64,000 nt of DNA from assembly GCF_001598695.1 (NCBI RefSeq), contig NZ_BCZK01000001.1, positions 124,001-188,000 of the forward strand, read 5' to 3'. Made by a program: the position numbers and the translations under genes. Origin of the DNA: Klebsiella oxytoca NBRC 105695 (GTDB lineage Bacteria > Pseudomonadota > Gammaproteobacteria > Enterobacterales > Enterobacteriaceae). This document shows positions 45,593 through 56,776 of the stretch, in pieces; position 1 is the stretch's first letter, and each line of letters opens with the position of its first letter. A model generated the notes under the pieces. That model was not told the DNA's origin and ran no database searches. It saw only the letters and a program-made list of their open reading frames with translations.

Positions 45593-45760
45593 TTTGTCGG
45601 GCGGGTAAGGCGCCAGCCGCCGCCCGGCATAAACTGGGGCGCCTTATTAAAGCATCATCTGCATTATGAAATTGCCGGGCTACACTCCGGTGCGCCAGCC
45701 TGCGAAAGCTGATGGCCCTTTGTCGGCCGGGTTAAGCGTCAGCCGCCACCCGGCTTTAAT
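45593..45760. repeat. Two direct REP-type repeats after asmA
   Basis: Units at about 45593-45632 and 45718-45758 share the pattern TTTGTCGG..GGGTTAAGCG..AGCCGCC.CCCGGC, each folding on itself (CGGGCGG.../...CCGCCCG and GCCGGGT.../...ACCCGGC). They fill most of the 300 bases between asmA and the convergent yegH and probably end both transcripts. Nothing else is seen in this gap. Confidence 0.7.
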
Positions 45761-45833
45761 TTCAGCGCACTATCAGCCACCGTTTTGTTACGTTACCTTT
45801 CGCCCGGCTTTTTAAACTTCACATATGAAGGCG

Positions 45834-47420
45834 CTACACTTCATAGTCCAGTTCATCTTCTTCCTGCGCCGGCGGCACAATCAGTACTTTTTGCACGCGA
45901 TGGCTCTCTACCTGCAGCGTGCGCAGAACGTAACCGTCAATATTCACCTCTTCACCTTCCTGCGGAACATGCTGCAGATACTCCATCAGCAGACCGGCGA
46001 CGGTATGGTATTCCCGCTTGTCATCCAGCGGCAGGGGCACGTACTGGACCAAATCTTCCAGCGGCATATGTCCATTAACCGTCCAGCTATCGTCACTGTT
46101 TTTGTGAATATCATGGCGAGCGTCTATCTCTTCCACCTCATTAGGCAGATTACCGGCGATGGTCTCCATCACGTCGCTGAGCGTTACTATCCCCTCTACG
46201 GAACCGAACTCATCGACCACAAAGGCAAAATGGGTTCGGGCTTTACGGAACTGCTCCAGCGCAGGAAGCAGCGGCAGCGTTTCCGGGAACACCAGCGGCT
46301 GACGGATCAGGGCCTGCAGATCGAGCGGTTCATTACGCAGCGATTGTTGCAGAAGATCGATCACGTGCACGACGCCGAGCATATCTTCGTCATCATTGCC
46401 GCCGGTTACCACCAGGCGGGTATGCTGATTTTTGTCGAGTAAGGCGCGAATCTCTTCTTCCGGAGCGCTGAGGTCAATATGTTCAATATCATGGCGCGAG
46501 GTCATTATGCTGCTGACGGTGCGCTGATTGAGATTGAGAACCCGCTCAATCATCCGCCGTTCCTGAGGATTAAACAGCGGGTTATCGTCACGGTCGGCAA
46601 CCAGCGAGGCAGTATCGCTATCCAGCTCGCTATTGTCCTTGCGGCCGCTCAACAGGCTCATCACCGCTTCAGTGGTTCTCTGACGCAGCGTCAGGTTGGC
46701 CGAAAGAAAACGATGGCGGTTAAAAATCGCCAGCTGATTAAAGGACTCGATCATGACCGAGAAGCCAATCGCTGCGTACAGGTAGCCTTTCGGAATAGGA
46801 AAGCCGAAGCCTTCGGCAATCAGGCTAAAACCAATCATCAACAGGAAGCTCAGACAGAGAATGACGATGGTTGGATGACTGTTAACGAAGCGGGTCAGGG
46901 CTTTACTGGCCATCAGCATCAGGCTAATGGCAATAATTACCGCCGCCATCATCACCGCCAGATGGTCAACCATGCCGACCGCGGTAATAACCGAGTCGAG
47001 GGAGAAGATGGCGTCCAGCACCACGATTTGCGCGACCACTCCCCAGAATTTCGCGCCTTTGCGCTGAGTGGGATTATTGCTGTCCTTCCCCTCCAGCCGT
47101 TCATTAAGCTCAACGGTGGCTTTGAAAAGCAGGAATAAACCGCCAAACAGCATGATCAGATCGCGAGCGCTAAAACTCAGATCGTGCCAGGTAATCAGCG
47201 GTTTGGTGAGCGTCACCAGCCAGGAGATTGACGCCAGCAGCAGCAGACGCATTACCATTGCCAGCAGCAGGCCGGTGACGCGCGCGCGGTCTCGCTGAGC
47301 GGGAGGAAGTTTTTCCGCGAGAATGGCGATAAAGACCAGATTATCAATACCAAGTACCAGCTCAATAACGACAAGCGTTATGAGCCCGGCCCAGATCGAG
47401 GGGTCGGCAATCCATTCCAT
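45834..47420 (-). CDS. yegH: TerC-CBS-CorC domain membrane protein YegH
   Basis: A 528-residue protein (E. coli YegH 527). Residues about 1-240 form a TerC-type domain with seven or so helices ([40 protein letters not shown]). Two CBS domains (about 300-420) and a C-terminal CorC/HlyC domain (about 430-520; [22 protein letters not shown] precedes it) follow. The family is linked to metal ion handling, recently manganese or calcium export for TerC proteins; the role of YegH itself is not firmly known. It is convergent with asmA. Confidence 0.93.
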   Translation of the reverse strand: MEWIADPSIWAGLITLVVIELVLGIDNLVFIAILAEKLPPAQRDRARVTGLLLAMVMRLLLLASISWLVTLTKPLITWHDLSFSARDLIMLFGGLFLLFKATVELNERLEGKDSNNPTQRKGAKFWGVVAQIVVLDAIFSLDSVITAVGMVDHLAVMMAAVIIAISLMLMASKALTRFVNSHPTIVILCLSFLLMIGFSLIAEGFGFPIPKGYLYAAIGFSVMIESFNQLAIFNRHRFLSANLTLRQRTTEAVMSLLSGRKDNSELDSDTASLVADRDDNPLFNPQERRMIERVLNLNQRTVSSIMTSRHDIEHIDLSAPEEEIRALLDKNQHTRLVVTGGNDDEDMLGVVHVIDLLQQSLRNEPLDLQALIRQPLVFPETLPLLPALEQFRKARTHFAFVVDEFGSVEGIVTLSDVMETIAGNLPNEVEEIDARHDIHKNSDDSWTVNGHMPLEDLVQYVPLPLDDKREYHTVAGLLMEYLQHVPQEGEEVNIDGYVLRTLQVESHRVQKVLIVPPAQEEDELDYEV

Positions 47421-48226
47421 ATTTAGTTAAAACCTTTACAACCTAAGAGTGCCATGTACAGATCATGGATAAGCTATAGTTAAAATGCAATATTTTCTGC
47501 GGCGATTTGCTCGCGGTCAAAATCCGCGCGCCGATGAGTCCCGCTATTAATATAATCAGTTGTTCAGAATATAACCTTATTTAACCATAAGCTTATAGGG
47601 TTCTACTTATTTGCTCTGGTGCGAATTTTCATCAATAACAACCGCCAGCATCTGCCGGATGAAAAGCCAGGTTTTATGGATGTAAGCGAAGCGGCCGCGC
47701 AGAATATCGGCGCAGAAAACCTGGATTGAGCACACGGGCAATGGAAAACTCTATCAATAGATTTGATGTATATAACAGCACTTTCCGGGAATTTAGATTT
47801 TTATACTACTTAATGTCGTGGCTTGCGGCAGATCAATTTTTGCTGGACGATATTGTGAGGGTTATATGTGATGCAGAACAAAAAAAGCCATAGTGAAGAC
47901 TATTAATCGCCTGCAGCATAGGCTGGATCTATATGGGGATGGCCGCCACTGAGGTTGAAGTCAAGGATATGGCCTGTTTCGCTGAAATTTAGCCGTTTTT
48001 GTGTGCGAAATAATTTTATATTCAATATAAGCGATTATTTTGGCTAATTTTATGATTTTTTGCAGTCACTTGTTCTGTGTCAACTCTTGTTGAAAGATAA
48101 CAAGGTATCAAATGGGAAATGATGGACCAGCGATGAATGTCATTACGCCGTCTTATGGTTAATAGCTAATAGATAGCTGGCATAAGTCTTTGTAAGTATG
48201 AGTAATAATGTCTGTAAAGTTGCGTT
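47421..48226. other. Long AT-rich region between yegH and galF
   Basis: This holds the divergent promoters of yegH and the capsule-linked galF gene. I see no RNA gene. A 36-codon frame at 47619-47729 is listed separately as a weak candidate. From about 47980 on the DNA is strongly AT-rich, as is common upstream of Klebsiella capsule genes. Confidence 0.5.
47619..47729 (+). CDS. Weak candidate: 36-residue peptide
   Basis: A GTG-started frame (MRIFINNNRQHLPDEKPGFM, then a short Ala/Glu-rich tail ending in AENLD) lies between yegH and galF. Its composition looks more protein-like than its surroundings and it is GC-richer, but it has no good ribosome-binding site and the frame remains open upstream to 47556. 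It could be a gene remnant. Confidence 0.15.
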   Translation: MRIFINNNRQHLPDEKPGFMDVSEAAAQNIGAENLD

Positions 48227-48240
48227 TGAGAATTTTCTTA
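48227..48240. promoter_or_regulatory. RcsAB-box-like site upstream of galF
   Basis: TGAGAATTTTCTTA matches the RcsAB box consensus (TAAGAATATTCCTA) at 11 of 14 positions and lies about 170 bases before galF. RcsA/RcsB control through a site upstream of galF is established for Klebsiella capsule loci, which supports the assignment. Confidence 0.55.
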
Positions 48241-48406
48241 AATCGACCTATTGGTCTGTAGATTTTACGTGTATTCTTAAATTCAGCATGTAATTTCAGA
48301 ATTTGACGGACAGTATGGCAGGTATCAAGCGTGTATCATCATGGATAAATGCCAGTGATACATACAATCTGACAGGAACTAAAGATTAATAACCATACGG
48401 GTGGAT

Positions 48407-49303
48407 ATGAAAATGGTGAGTTTGAAAGCAGTTATACCGGTAGCAGGACTAGGGATGCACATGTTGCCCGCCACCAAGGCCATTCCGAAAGAGATGCTGC
48501 CGATCGTCGACAAGCCTATGGTGCAGTACATTGTTGATGAAATTGTAGCTGCTGGCATCAAGGAAATTGTGCTGGTTACCCATTCATCCAAGAATGCGGT
48601 AGAAAACCATTTCGACACCTCCTATGAACTGGAAGCGCTGCTGGAGCAGCGCGTCAAACGTCAGCTTCTGGCCGAGGTACAGGCTATTTGCCCGCCAGGC
48701 GTAACAATTATGAACGTGCGCCAGGGTCAGCAGCTGGGTTTAGGTCACTCCATTCTTTGCGCGCGCCCGCTGATTGGCGATAACCCGTTTGTGGTGGTGC
48801 TGCCGGATATCATCCTTGATGATGCCAGCGCCGATCCGCTGCGTTATAACCTTGCCGCTATGGTCGCGCGTTTCAATGAAACGGGTCGTAGTCAGGTTCT
48901 GGCAAAACGTATGGAAGGCGATCTTTCCGAGTACTCGGTCATTCAGACCAAAGACGCGCTGGAAACGGCGGGTCAGGTGGCGCGCATCGTCGAGTTCATC
49001 GAAAAACCTGATGAACCGCAAACGCTGGATTCAGACCTGATGGCAGTAGGGCGCTATGTGCTTTCTGCTGATATTTGGCCGGAGCTGGAGCGTACTGAAC
49101 CCGGCGCATGGGGCCGTATTCAGTTAACCGACGCCATTGCTGAACTGGCGAAAAAGCAGTCGGTTGATGCGATGTTGATGACTGGCGAGAGCTACGACTG
49201 CGGGAAAAAAATGGGCTATATGCAGGCCTTTGTTAATTATGGTCTGCGTAACCATAAAGAAGGCGCAAAATTCCGCGAGAGCATTAAGAAGCTGTTAGCG
49301 TAA
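48407..49303 (+). CDS. galF: UTP-glucose-1-phosphate uridylyltransferase-like GalF
   Basis: A 298-residue GalU/GalF-family protein with the nucleotidyl-transferase N-terminus [22 protein letters not shown]. The GLGMHMLP segment (GalU has GLGTRMLP) marks it as GalF. GalF has little UDP-glucose pyrophosphorylase activity and is thought to modulate GalU and so UDP-glucose supply. It marks the left edge of Klebsiella capsule loci. ATG 48407 (MKMVSLKAV) is preferred to GTG 48401; GGTGG lies just upstream. An RcsAB-like box lies in its upstream region. Confidence 0.95.
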   Translation: MKMVSLKAVIPVAGLGMHMLPATKAIPKEMLPIVDKPMVQYIVDEIVAAGIKEIVLVTHSSKNAVENHFDTSYELEALLEQRVKRQLLAEVQAICPPGVTIMNVRQGQQLGLGHSILCARPLIGDNPFVVVLPDIILDDASADPLRYNLAAMVARFNETGRSQVLAKRMEGDLSEYSVIQTKDALETAGQVARIVEFIEKPDEPQTLDSDLMAVGRYVLSADIWPELERTEPGAWGRIQLTDAIAELAKKQSVDAMLMTGESYDCGKKMGYMQAFVNYGLRNHKEGAKFRESIKKLLA

Positions 49304-49762
49304 TTTTGCCATCAGCAACCTAAGCGTACGAGGGTAAGCGGTTCGCATGATCTGATGATGAACTCAGGGATTCGGGACCGTTTACTCTTTTTAATACAAT
49401 ACGTCACGCTTTAAGGCTTGTGTAGAAAAACAAAGGGTTAGATTTTGCTTTGTTATATTGTATCGTTGAAAAGTGCGGTAAAGGTTCGGAGACTTCTGGT
49501 AGTCGAATAACATGTCGCATGGTGAAATGGTGTGACTAGCAAAATTTCATCTTTGCTGATAATTACTTACTAAGATTTTTCTTATGTAAATAGCCCTGAG
49601 TCAAGTTGTCAGACAAAAATAAAACTTGACTGAGATCATGTTTGCGCATTAAACAACGGTCATGCATGCATATAAATGTGAAGTGACTGATTGTGTATGC
49701 CCACATAAATGTCGCGGAAATGACGTTACGGACTGGAGAGATCGTCAAAGGATGAAAGGTAA
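49304..49762. other. Intergenic region galF-cpsACP with regulatory-looking elements
   Basis: No gene is seen. It contains an RcsAB-box-like TAAGATTTTTCTTA (49571-49584) and, 15 bases further, a perfect 9-bp inverted repeat AGTCAAGTT/AACTTGACT (49599-49607 with 49623-49631). The latter encloses TTGTCAGACAA, itself a palindrome. Confidence 0.5.
49571..49584. promoter_or_regulatory. RcsAB-box-like site upstream of cpsACP
   Basis: TAAGATTTTTCTTA matches the RcsAB consensus at 11 of 14 positions, including both TAAG/CnTA ends, about 180 bases upstream of the phosphatase gene. The DNA is AT-rich, which raises the chance of a random match. Confidence 0.4.
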
Positions 49763-50392
49763 ATGAACTGGCAGGTTGTCACTTTTTTTGGCGATAGCAC
49801 CGTACTGTTACCCAGTGCGGCCGTGTTGTTTATCGTTCTTTTTCTGCGCAAAGATTCAAAGCAGGTCGCCTGGCACTGGGCGCTGCTGTTCGGCATCACT
49901 GGCGCCATTGTCTGCGCATCAAAACTGGCATTTATGGGTTGGGGTATTGGGATTCGCGAGCTGGACTTCACCGGCTTTAGCGGGCACACCGCATTATCTT
50001 CAGCTTTCTGGCCAATTCTCTTATGGCTGCTGTGCGCGCGTGCTACACCAGCTCTTCGTATTGCTTCTGTCGTATTTGGTTATGCATTAGCCGGTTTGGT
50101 CGGCTATTCCCGCCTGGTGATCCACGCTCATTCAACGTCTGAAGTGATTGCCGGTTTACTGCTGGGAACCGCAGGCAGCGCATTGTTTCTGCTGCTGCAG
50201 TCGCGCACCCGCGGCACTCATACAGCGCAGTTATCATGGGGAGGGCTGGCAAGCGTGGTCATCATCCCGGCTCTGCTGTTGAATACCGGCGCTAAGGCGC
50301 CAACGCAATCGCTTCTGGGTGAGATCGCAGTGAAGCTTGGCCCGCTGGATAAACCTTTTACACGGGCCGATCTGCACAAGCGCTTTTACTGA
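49763..50392 (+). CDS. cpsACP: PAP2-type acid phosphatase of the capsule locus
   Basis: A 209-residue membrane phosphatase of the PAP2 superfamily, in the second position typical of Klebsiella K loci. Several helices are predicted. Motif C2 is FSGH and motif C3 is SRLVIHAHSTSEV, where the usual Asp is Glu; motif C1 is degenerate (IREL instead of RP), as is usual for this subgroup. It may dephosphorylate undecaprenyl pyrophosphate or a capsule intermediate, but its role is not settled. The sequence is at family length and shows no damage. Confidence 0.85.
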   Translation: MNWQVVTFFGDSTVLLPSAAVLFIVLFLRKDSKQVAWHWALLFGITGAIVCASKLAFMGWGIGIRELDFTGFSGHTALSSAFWPILLWLLCARATPALRIASVVFGYALAGLVGYSRLVIHAHSTSEVIAGLLLGTAGSALFLLLQSRTRGTHTAQLSWGGLASVVIIPALLLNTGAKAPTQSLLGEIAVKLGPLDKPFTRADLHKRFY

Positions 50393-50959
50393 CGCAGAGG
50401 CGACCGGGAAAGGTCATGAATTCAGACAGGCGCGTGATGTGTTCACAATATAGTCAGTGTGAAATGATGGGGTGAAAAAGCCTTCATAAGCACTATTTCA
50501 TATTCATGAAATAAATTGGTGATACGGCATTCTGCGCAATAATTAGCACAATGATAATCAGCCAGGATGTTTCCTAAATAAGTTTTCTGGCTAAATATCG
50601 AATTTATTAATGATAACAACACACTGGCATAATTCTTTTTACTATTAAATTTTGTAGTTGACTAACCATAATTAATTCGAAACTAAATCAACACTGTTTT
50701 TGTGGTAAAAAGCTAATGAAATCATAATGTTGAGATTAAGTTGTTGTTTGGTGCCGATCGCCGTTTTAGACGTTTAGTGTCAAACAATAACGTTATCGTC
50801 GTTATGGTTCATGCCGTTCGCGACGTCGCTAATAATTCGAGATTAGACTCCCAATTGAGGGCAGAATCTCGTAAACTTATGGCCGCGAAATTGATTGCTT
50901 TGATGGATTAATCGCCGATTCACCTGAATCCGGCGGTTGAAATTATATGGAAAGAAGTA
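50393..50959. other. Capsule operon promoter region
   Basis: About 570 AT-rich bases without a gene, between cpsACP and the JUMPstart. A TTGACT -35-like hexamer occurs at 50658-50663, with no strong -10 at the right distance. TTGTTTG and CAAACAA arms (about 50743-50791) could form a stem. The promoter for wzi-wza-wzb-wzc must lie here, upstream of the ops element. Confidence 0.45.
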
Positions 50960-50998
50960 CAGTGCATTGGTAGCTGTTAAGCCAAGGGCGGTAGCGTA
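50960..50998 (+). promoter_or_regulatory. JUMPstart element with ops site
   Basis: The 39-base JUMPstart sequence is recognisable from CAGTGCATTGGTAGCTGTTA onward. It ends in the operon polarity suppressor GGCGGTAGCGT at 50987-50997. The ops DNA pauses RNA polymerase and recruits RfaH, which suppresses termination along long surface-polysaccharide operons. It lies about 400 bases before wzi. Confidence 0.93.
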
Positions 50999-51396
50999 CC
51001 TGCGGGCTGGCATTTTCTGCATATCACATCTCATTTCATGCGACCGAAATTCCTAAAGTGGCCTTCATCCAGGTGATTATCTTCATAACCTGTATATAAT
51101 TGCGTGTTTGTCGCCACCTCAGAGAAGGTTCTGCAGGGCTGGCAAGAGGAAACTGCGGGTATGATGCGCGATGGAATGGCCTTCAATAACAATTTCGCAT
51201 ACATTGAGTACTGCAGATAGAGCCGTATGATGAAAACGTCTGTTGGTATGTGATCCATAACACATGCTTTCGTTTTCTCCGGTCAAAATCTGCAGACCGA
51301 ACATACCAAAGGTTGGCGTCAGAGGGCGCTGCATCTATCAGTGTTCCCCTTGTCGCGCCAGCTTGCGGAAACGGGGCTTAAAATGGATCTTGTACA
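50999..51396 (+). other. Long leader between ops and wzi
   Basis: About 400 bases of presumed untranslated leader. Short frames are present on both strands, but none has a good ribosome-binding site. No hairpin I can see is strong enough to call a terminator. Confidence 0.4.
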
Positions 51397-52836
51397 ATGA
51401 TAAAAATCGCGCGAATCGCACTCGCACTAGGGCTGCTTACTTCTGCCAGCTCACTTGCCTATGCCTCCGGCTTGGTAATGAACGACAACGAACTGCGCAA
51501 CGATCTGGCGTGGCTCTCCGACCGCGGCGTTATTCATCTCAGCCTGTCGACCTGGCCGTTAAGTCAGGAAGAGATTAATCGGGCACTAAAGAAAGCAAAG
51601 CCCTCTTATTCATCCGAACAGGTGGTTCTGGCGCGAATCAACCAGCGCCTCGATTCTTTGAAAGCAGATTTTCGGGTCAGCGGCTATACCTCAACGGATA
51701 AGCCCGGCACCCCGCAGGGATTTGGTCAGAATCAGCCTGCTGACAGCTCTTTATCGTTAGCCTTCAATAACAGCGGCGAGTGGTGGGATGTTCACCTGCA
51801 GGGAAACGTTGAGGGCGACGAACGCATCAGCAATGGTTCACGTTTTAATGCTAACGGCGCCTACGGGGCGGTTAAGTTCTGGAACCAGTGGCTTTCCTTT
51901 GGACAGATGCCGCAGTGGTGGGGGCCAGGCTACGAAGGCAGCCTGATTCGCGGTGATGCTGCCCGTCCGATGACCGGCTTTTTGATGCAGCGTGCTGAAC
52001 AGGCCGCGCCAGAAACCTGGTGGCTGCGCTGGATCGGCCCATGGCAGTATCAGATCTCCGCCAGCCAGATGAATCAATATACCGCCGTACCGCATACCAA
52101 GATTATCGGTGGTCGTCTGACTTTTTCCCCCTTCCAGTCACTTGAGCTTGGCGCATCGCGCATTATGCAGTGGGGAGGGGAGGGAAGACCCGAGTCGTTC
52201 AGTAATTTTTGGGACGGCCTGACGGGTAAAGATAATACCGAAGCAAACGATCCCAATGAACCAGGCAACCAGCTTGCTGGTTTTGACTTTAAGTTGAAAC
52301 TGGAACCTACGCTGGGCCTGCCGGTCAGCTTATACGGTCAAATGATTGGCGAAGATGAATCCGGCTTTTTACCTTCAGCAAATATGTTCCTTGGTGGAGT
52401 CGAAGGCCACCACGGTTGGGGTAAAGATGCCATCAACTGGTATCTGGAAGCTCACGATACCCGATCGAACATGAGCCGCACCAACTATAGCTATACGCAC
52501 CATATCTATAAAGATGGCTACTACCAGCAAGGTTACTCACTCGGTGATGCTATGGGAGGGGATGGCCAACTCTTTGCGGGTAAAGTTGAACTGGTGACAG
52601 AGGATAATCAGCGCTGGAGCGCGCGTTTAGCGTATGCGAAGGTTAACCCAGAAAATCAGTCAATCAACAAGGCGTTTCCTCGTTCGGATACATTAAAAGG
52701 TGTGCAGCTGGGCTGGAGTGGCGACGTGTACAAATCGGTACGACTGAGCACTTCTCTCTGGTATACCGATGCGAACCATAATGATAGCGATGATGTAGGC
52801 GCAAGCGCCGGGATTGAAATTCCCTTTAATTTATAG
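51397..52836 (+). CDS. wzi: Outer-membrane capsule attachment protein Wzi
   Basis: A 479-residue outer-membrane beta-barrel lectin that retains K-antigen capsule at the cell surface. A signal peptide (MIKIARIALALGLLTSASSL, cleavage near AYA-SGL) is followed by the collinear Wzi sequence NDNELRNDLAWLSDRGVIHL and the terminal strand GASAGIEIPFNL. It differs from the commonly seen K. pneumoniae alleles at scattered positions, fitting another Klebsiella species or an uncommon allele. It is the first gene after the JUMPstart; the ribosome-binding site is weak (GGAT). Confidence 0.96.
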   Translation: MIKIARIALALGLLTSASSLAYASGLVMNDNELRNDLAWLSDRGVIHLSLSTWPLSQEEINRALKKAKPSYSSEQVVLARINQRLDSLKADFRVSGYTSTDKPGTPQGFGQNQPADSSLSLAFNNSGEWWDVHLQGNVEGDERISNGSRFNANGAYGAVKFWNQWLSFGQMPQWWGPGYEGSLIRGDAARPMTGFLMQRAEQAAPETWWLRWIGPWQYQISASQMNQYTAVPHTKIIGGRLTFSPFQSLELGASRIMQWGGEGRPESFSNFWDGLTGKDNTEANDPNEPGNQLAGFDFKLKLEPTLGLPVSLYGQMIGEDESGFLPSANMFLGGVEGHHGWGKDAINWYLEAHDTRSNMSRTNYSYTHHIYKDGYYQQGYSLGDAMGGDGQLFAGKVELVTEDNQRWSARLAYAKVNPENQSINKAFPRSDTLKGVQLGWSGDVYKSVRLSTSLWYTDANHNDSDDVGASAGIEIPFNL

Positions 52837-52900
52837 CCTTAACACAGCTTCTGGAAATAGACTGTTGTTTGGGGATTAGAAACTTTTGGTTTACTGATGA

Positions 52901-54045
<1,145 letters not shown>

Positions 54046-54046
<1 letters not shown>

Positions 54047-54480
54047 TGTTTGATTCAATACTAGTTGTATGCACAGGTAATATATGCCGCTCTCCAATAG
54101 GAGAACGTTTTTTGCGAAGGGCACTGCCCAATAAAAAAATTGACTCAGCTGGCACTGGAGCACTTGTCGATCATGAAGCAGATATTAGTGCTGCGAAAGT
54201 ATCTGCTCAGCATGGATTGACTTTAGAAGGTCATCGGGGACGTCAATTTACTGCTACGTTAGGCCGACAATATGATTTAATTCTTGTGATGGAAAAAATA
54301 CATATTGAGCAGATTGGTCGTATAGCACCAGAATGTAGAGGCAAAACAATGTTGTTTGGTCAGTGGTTGAATCATAAGGAAATCCCTGATCCATATCGCA
54401 AAAGCGAAGAAGCATTTTCTTTAGTATATCAACTGATCGAGCAAGCCGGCTTGCGCTGGGTTGAAAAATTAGGCGCATAA
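54046..54480 (+). CDS. wzb: Low-molecular-weight tyrosine phosphatase Wzb
   Basis: A 144-residue phosphatase that dephosphorylates the C-terminal tyrosines of Wzc. The catalytic loop VCTGNICRSP (CX5R) is at residues 8-17 or so, and the general-acid Asp is in EIPDPYRKS. ATG 54046 overlaps the wza stop (TAATG), so I prefer it to GTG 54037. Confidence 0.95.
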
Positions 54481-54497
54481 TAATCAGGAATTATTGC

Positions 54498-56657
54498 ATG
54501 TCTCCACTTAAAAACAAGTCTGTCGAAAAAGATACAGATGAGATTGATTTAGGTCGTTTGTTTGGCGAACTTATTGATCATAGAAAATTAATTATTTCAG
54601 TAACGGCTTTATTTACTTTAATTGCTTTGATTTATGCACTTTTTGCTACGCCTATATATCAGGCTGATGCATTAATACAAGTAGAGCAAAAGCAGGGGAA
54701 TGCAATTCTAAGTAATTTAAGCCAGATACTTCCAAGCGGACAACCGCAATCAGCGCCAGAAATAGCTTTATTACAATCAAGAATGATTCTGGGTAAAACT
54801 GTCGCAGATCTCAATCTTCAGGCGCAAGTGAAACAAGATTATTTTCCGTTATTTGGAAGAGGTTGGGCCAGATTGATGGGTGAAAAACCCGGGACTATAA
54901 ATGTAACAAGATTATATATTCCTAATAATGGTGATGAAACGCCAGAATTAAAAGTAACTGTTATTGATGATGTTAATTATAAAGTTATTTATGGTGATTT
55001 TGAGCTAAAAGGAAGGGTAGGTGAATTATTAAATGAAAAAGGTATTTCATTAAAAATTGAGAGCATGGATTCTCAACCTGGAGTCTCATTCTCTGTCTCA
55101 TATATAAGTAAATTAAAAGCTATAGCTGATTTGCAAAACACTTTTACAGTTGCAGATTTGGGTAAAGATACAGGAATGCTTAATCTTTCATTAATGGGAG
55201 ATAATCCGGAGCAAATTAGAAACATTGTAGATAGTATTAGTCACAATTATCTTTCCCAGAATATTGCACGTCAAGCAGCACAAGATGCCAAAAGTCTTGA
55301 GTTTTTAAATGCTCAGTTACCAAAAGTGCGTAGCGAACTAGATGTTGCGGAGGATAAACTCAATCAGTATCGACGTCAAAAGGATTCAGTCGACTTGTCC
55401 TTAGAGGCTAAGTCTGTCTTAGAACAAATTGTAAATGTTGATAATCAATTAAATGAGTTAACTTTTCGGGAATCAGAAATATCACAGCTTTATACTAAAG
55501 AGCATCCAACTTATAAAGCGTTAATGGAAAAAAGGAAAACTCTTCAAGATGAAAAGGGCAAACTTAATGAACGTGTTTCAGCTATGCCGAAGACTCAGCA
55601 GGAAATTTTGAGACTTAGCCGAGATGTTGAGTCAGGACAAGCGGTATATATGCAACTACTCAATCGTCAACAAGAGTTAAGCATAGCAAAATCAAGTGCT
55701 ATCGGAAATGTAAGGATTATCGATGAGGCAGTTACTGAAACAAAACCAGTAAAACCGATTAAGATTATTATTCTTTTAGTTGGTATAGTATTAGGTATGG
55801 TAGTATCTGTAGGGGTGGTCCTCTTGCGTGTCTTTTTAAGAAGAGGCATAGAGAGCCCTGAACAGCTCGAAGAAGTTGGTATCAATGTTTATGCGAGTAT
55901 TCCAGTATCTGAAAATTTTGCCAAAAAAGCGCTTCAGACTGGTTGGAAGAAAAAAACGGAAAGTGAGATTCAAGGTTTCCTTGCTGTTGAAAATCCAGCA
56001 GATCTGGCAATAGAAGCAATCCGCGGATTAAGGACAAGCTTGCATTTTGCAATGATGGAAGCGAGAAATAATGTCTTAATGATTTCAGGTGCCAGCCCGA
56101 ATGCAGGTAAAACCTTTGTAAGTACTAATCTTGCAGCTGTTGTTGCACAAACGGGTAAGAAAGTACTTTTAATCGACACAGATATGCGTAAAGGTTATAC
56201 CCATAAATTATTTGAGGTTTCAAATGACAATGGCCTTTGTGACATATTGTCCGGTAAGATTGATATTGGAAGGGCAATAAAAACTATAAAACAAGCGGGT
56301 TTTGATTTTATATCAAGAGGGGTGGTTCCACCAAACCCGGCAGAGCTTCTAATGCATCGACGATTTGGTGAATTAGTCGATTGGGCAAGCCAAAACTATG
56401 ATATTGTTATATTAGACACCCCACCAATCTTGGCAGTAACAGACGCCGCAATTATAGGACATTATGCTGGGACAACACTTCTAGTAGCCCGCTTTGAGCA
56501 AAACACTGTCAAAGAACTAGAGGTCAGCTTCAAGCGCTTCGACCAAAGTGGCGTTATAGCTAAAGGATGTATTTTGAATGGAGTAGTTAAAAAGGCTAGT
56601 AGTTACTATGGCTATGGATATAGTCACTACGGCTACTCATATACGGATGAAAAATAA
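54498..56657 (+). CDS. wzc: Capsule polymerisation tyrosine autokinase Wzc
   Basis: A 719-residue inner-membrane BY-kinase that controls polymer length and export with Wza. The N-terminal Wzz domain has a first helix near 30-55, and a long periplasmic coiled region leads to a second helix near 425-447. The kinase domain has Walker A (ASPNAGKTF, about 531), Walker A' (LLIDTDMRKG, about 557) and Walker B (VILDTPPIL, about 636). The tail has a cluster of seven tyrosines in SSYYGYGYSHYGYSY, the autophosphorylation sites acted on by Wzb. Confidence 0.96.
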   Translation: MSPLKNKSVEKDTDEIDLGRLFGELIDHRKLIISVTALFTLIALIYALFATPIYQADALIQVEQKQGNAILSNLSQILPSGQPQSAPEIALLQSRMILGKTVADLNLQAQVKQDYFPLFGRGWARLMGEKPGTINVTRLYIPNNGDETPELKVTVIDDVNYKVIYGDFELKGRVGELLNEKGISLKIESMDSQPGVSFSVSYISKLKAIADLQNTFTVADLGKDTGMLNLSLMGDNPEQIRNIVDSISHNYLSQNIARQAAQDAKSLEFLNAQLPKVRSELDVAEDKLNQYRRQKDSVDLSLEAKSVLEQIVNVDNQLNELTFRESEISQLYTKEHPTYKALMEKRKTLQDEKGKLNERVSAMPKTQQEILRLSRDVESGQAVYMQLLNRQQELSIAKSSAIGNVRIIDEAVTETKPVKPIKIIILLVGIVLGMVVSVGVVLLRVFLRRGIESPEQLEEVGINVYASIPVSENFAKKALQTGWKKKTESEIQGFLAVENPADLAIEAIRGLRTSLHFAMMEARNNVLMISGASPNAGKTFVSTNLAAVVAQTGKKVLLIDTDMRKGYTHKLFEVSNDNGLCDILSGKIDIGRAIKTIKQAGFDFISRGVVPPNPAELLMHRRFGELVDWASQNYDIVILDTPPILAVTDAAIIGHYAGTTLLVARFEQNTVKELEVSFKRFDQSGVIAKGCILNGVVKKASSYYGYGYSHYGYSYTDEK

Positions 56658-56673
56658 CATTACTCCTCGTATA

Positions 56674-56700
56674 GCCCGGATAAACTTATCCGGGTTTAAT
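56674..56700 (+). terminator. Intrinsic terminator/attenuator between wzc and wbaP
   Basis: CCCGGATAA (56675-56683) and TTATCCGGG (56686-56694) are perfect 9-bp arms followed by TTTAAT. It lies between the export genes and the sugar-assembly genes of the same operon. RfaH loaded at the ops site upstream is expected to help polymerase pass it, so it may set the ratio of the two parts. Confidence 0.7.
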
Positions 56701-56776
56701 CAATTTAATTACAGTTGTCAAATAAAGTTTCAATCGGCGCATCTTATTAAATATATATTTAATAGTGAGAGGATTC

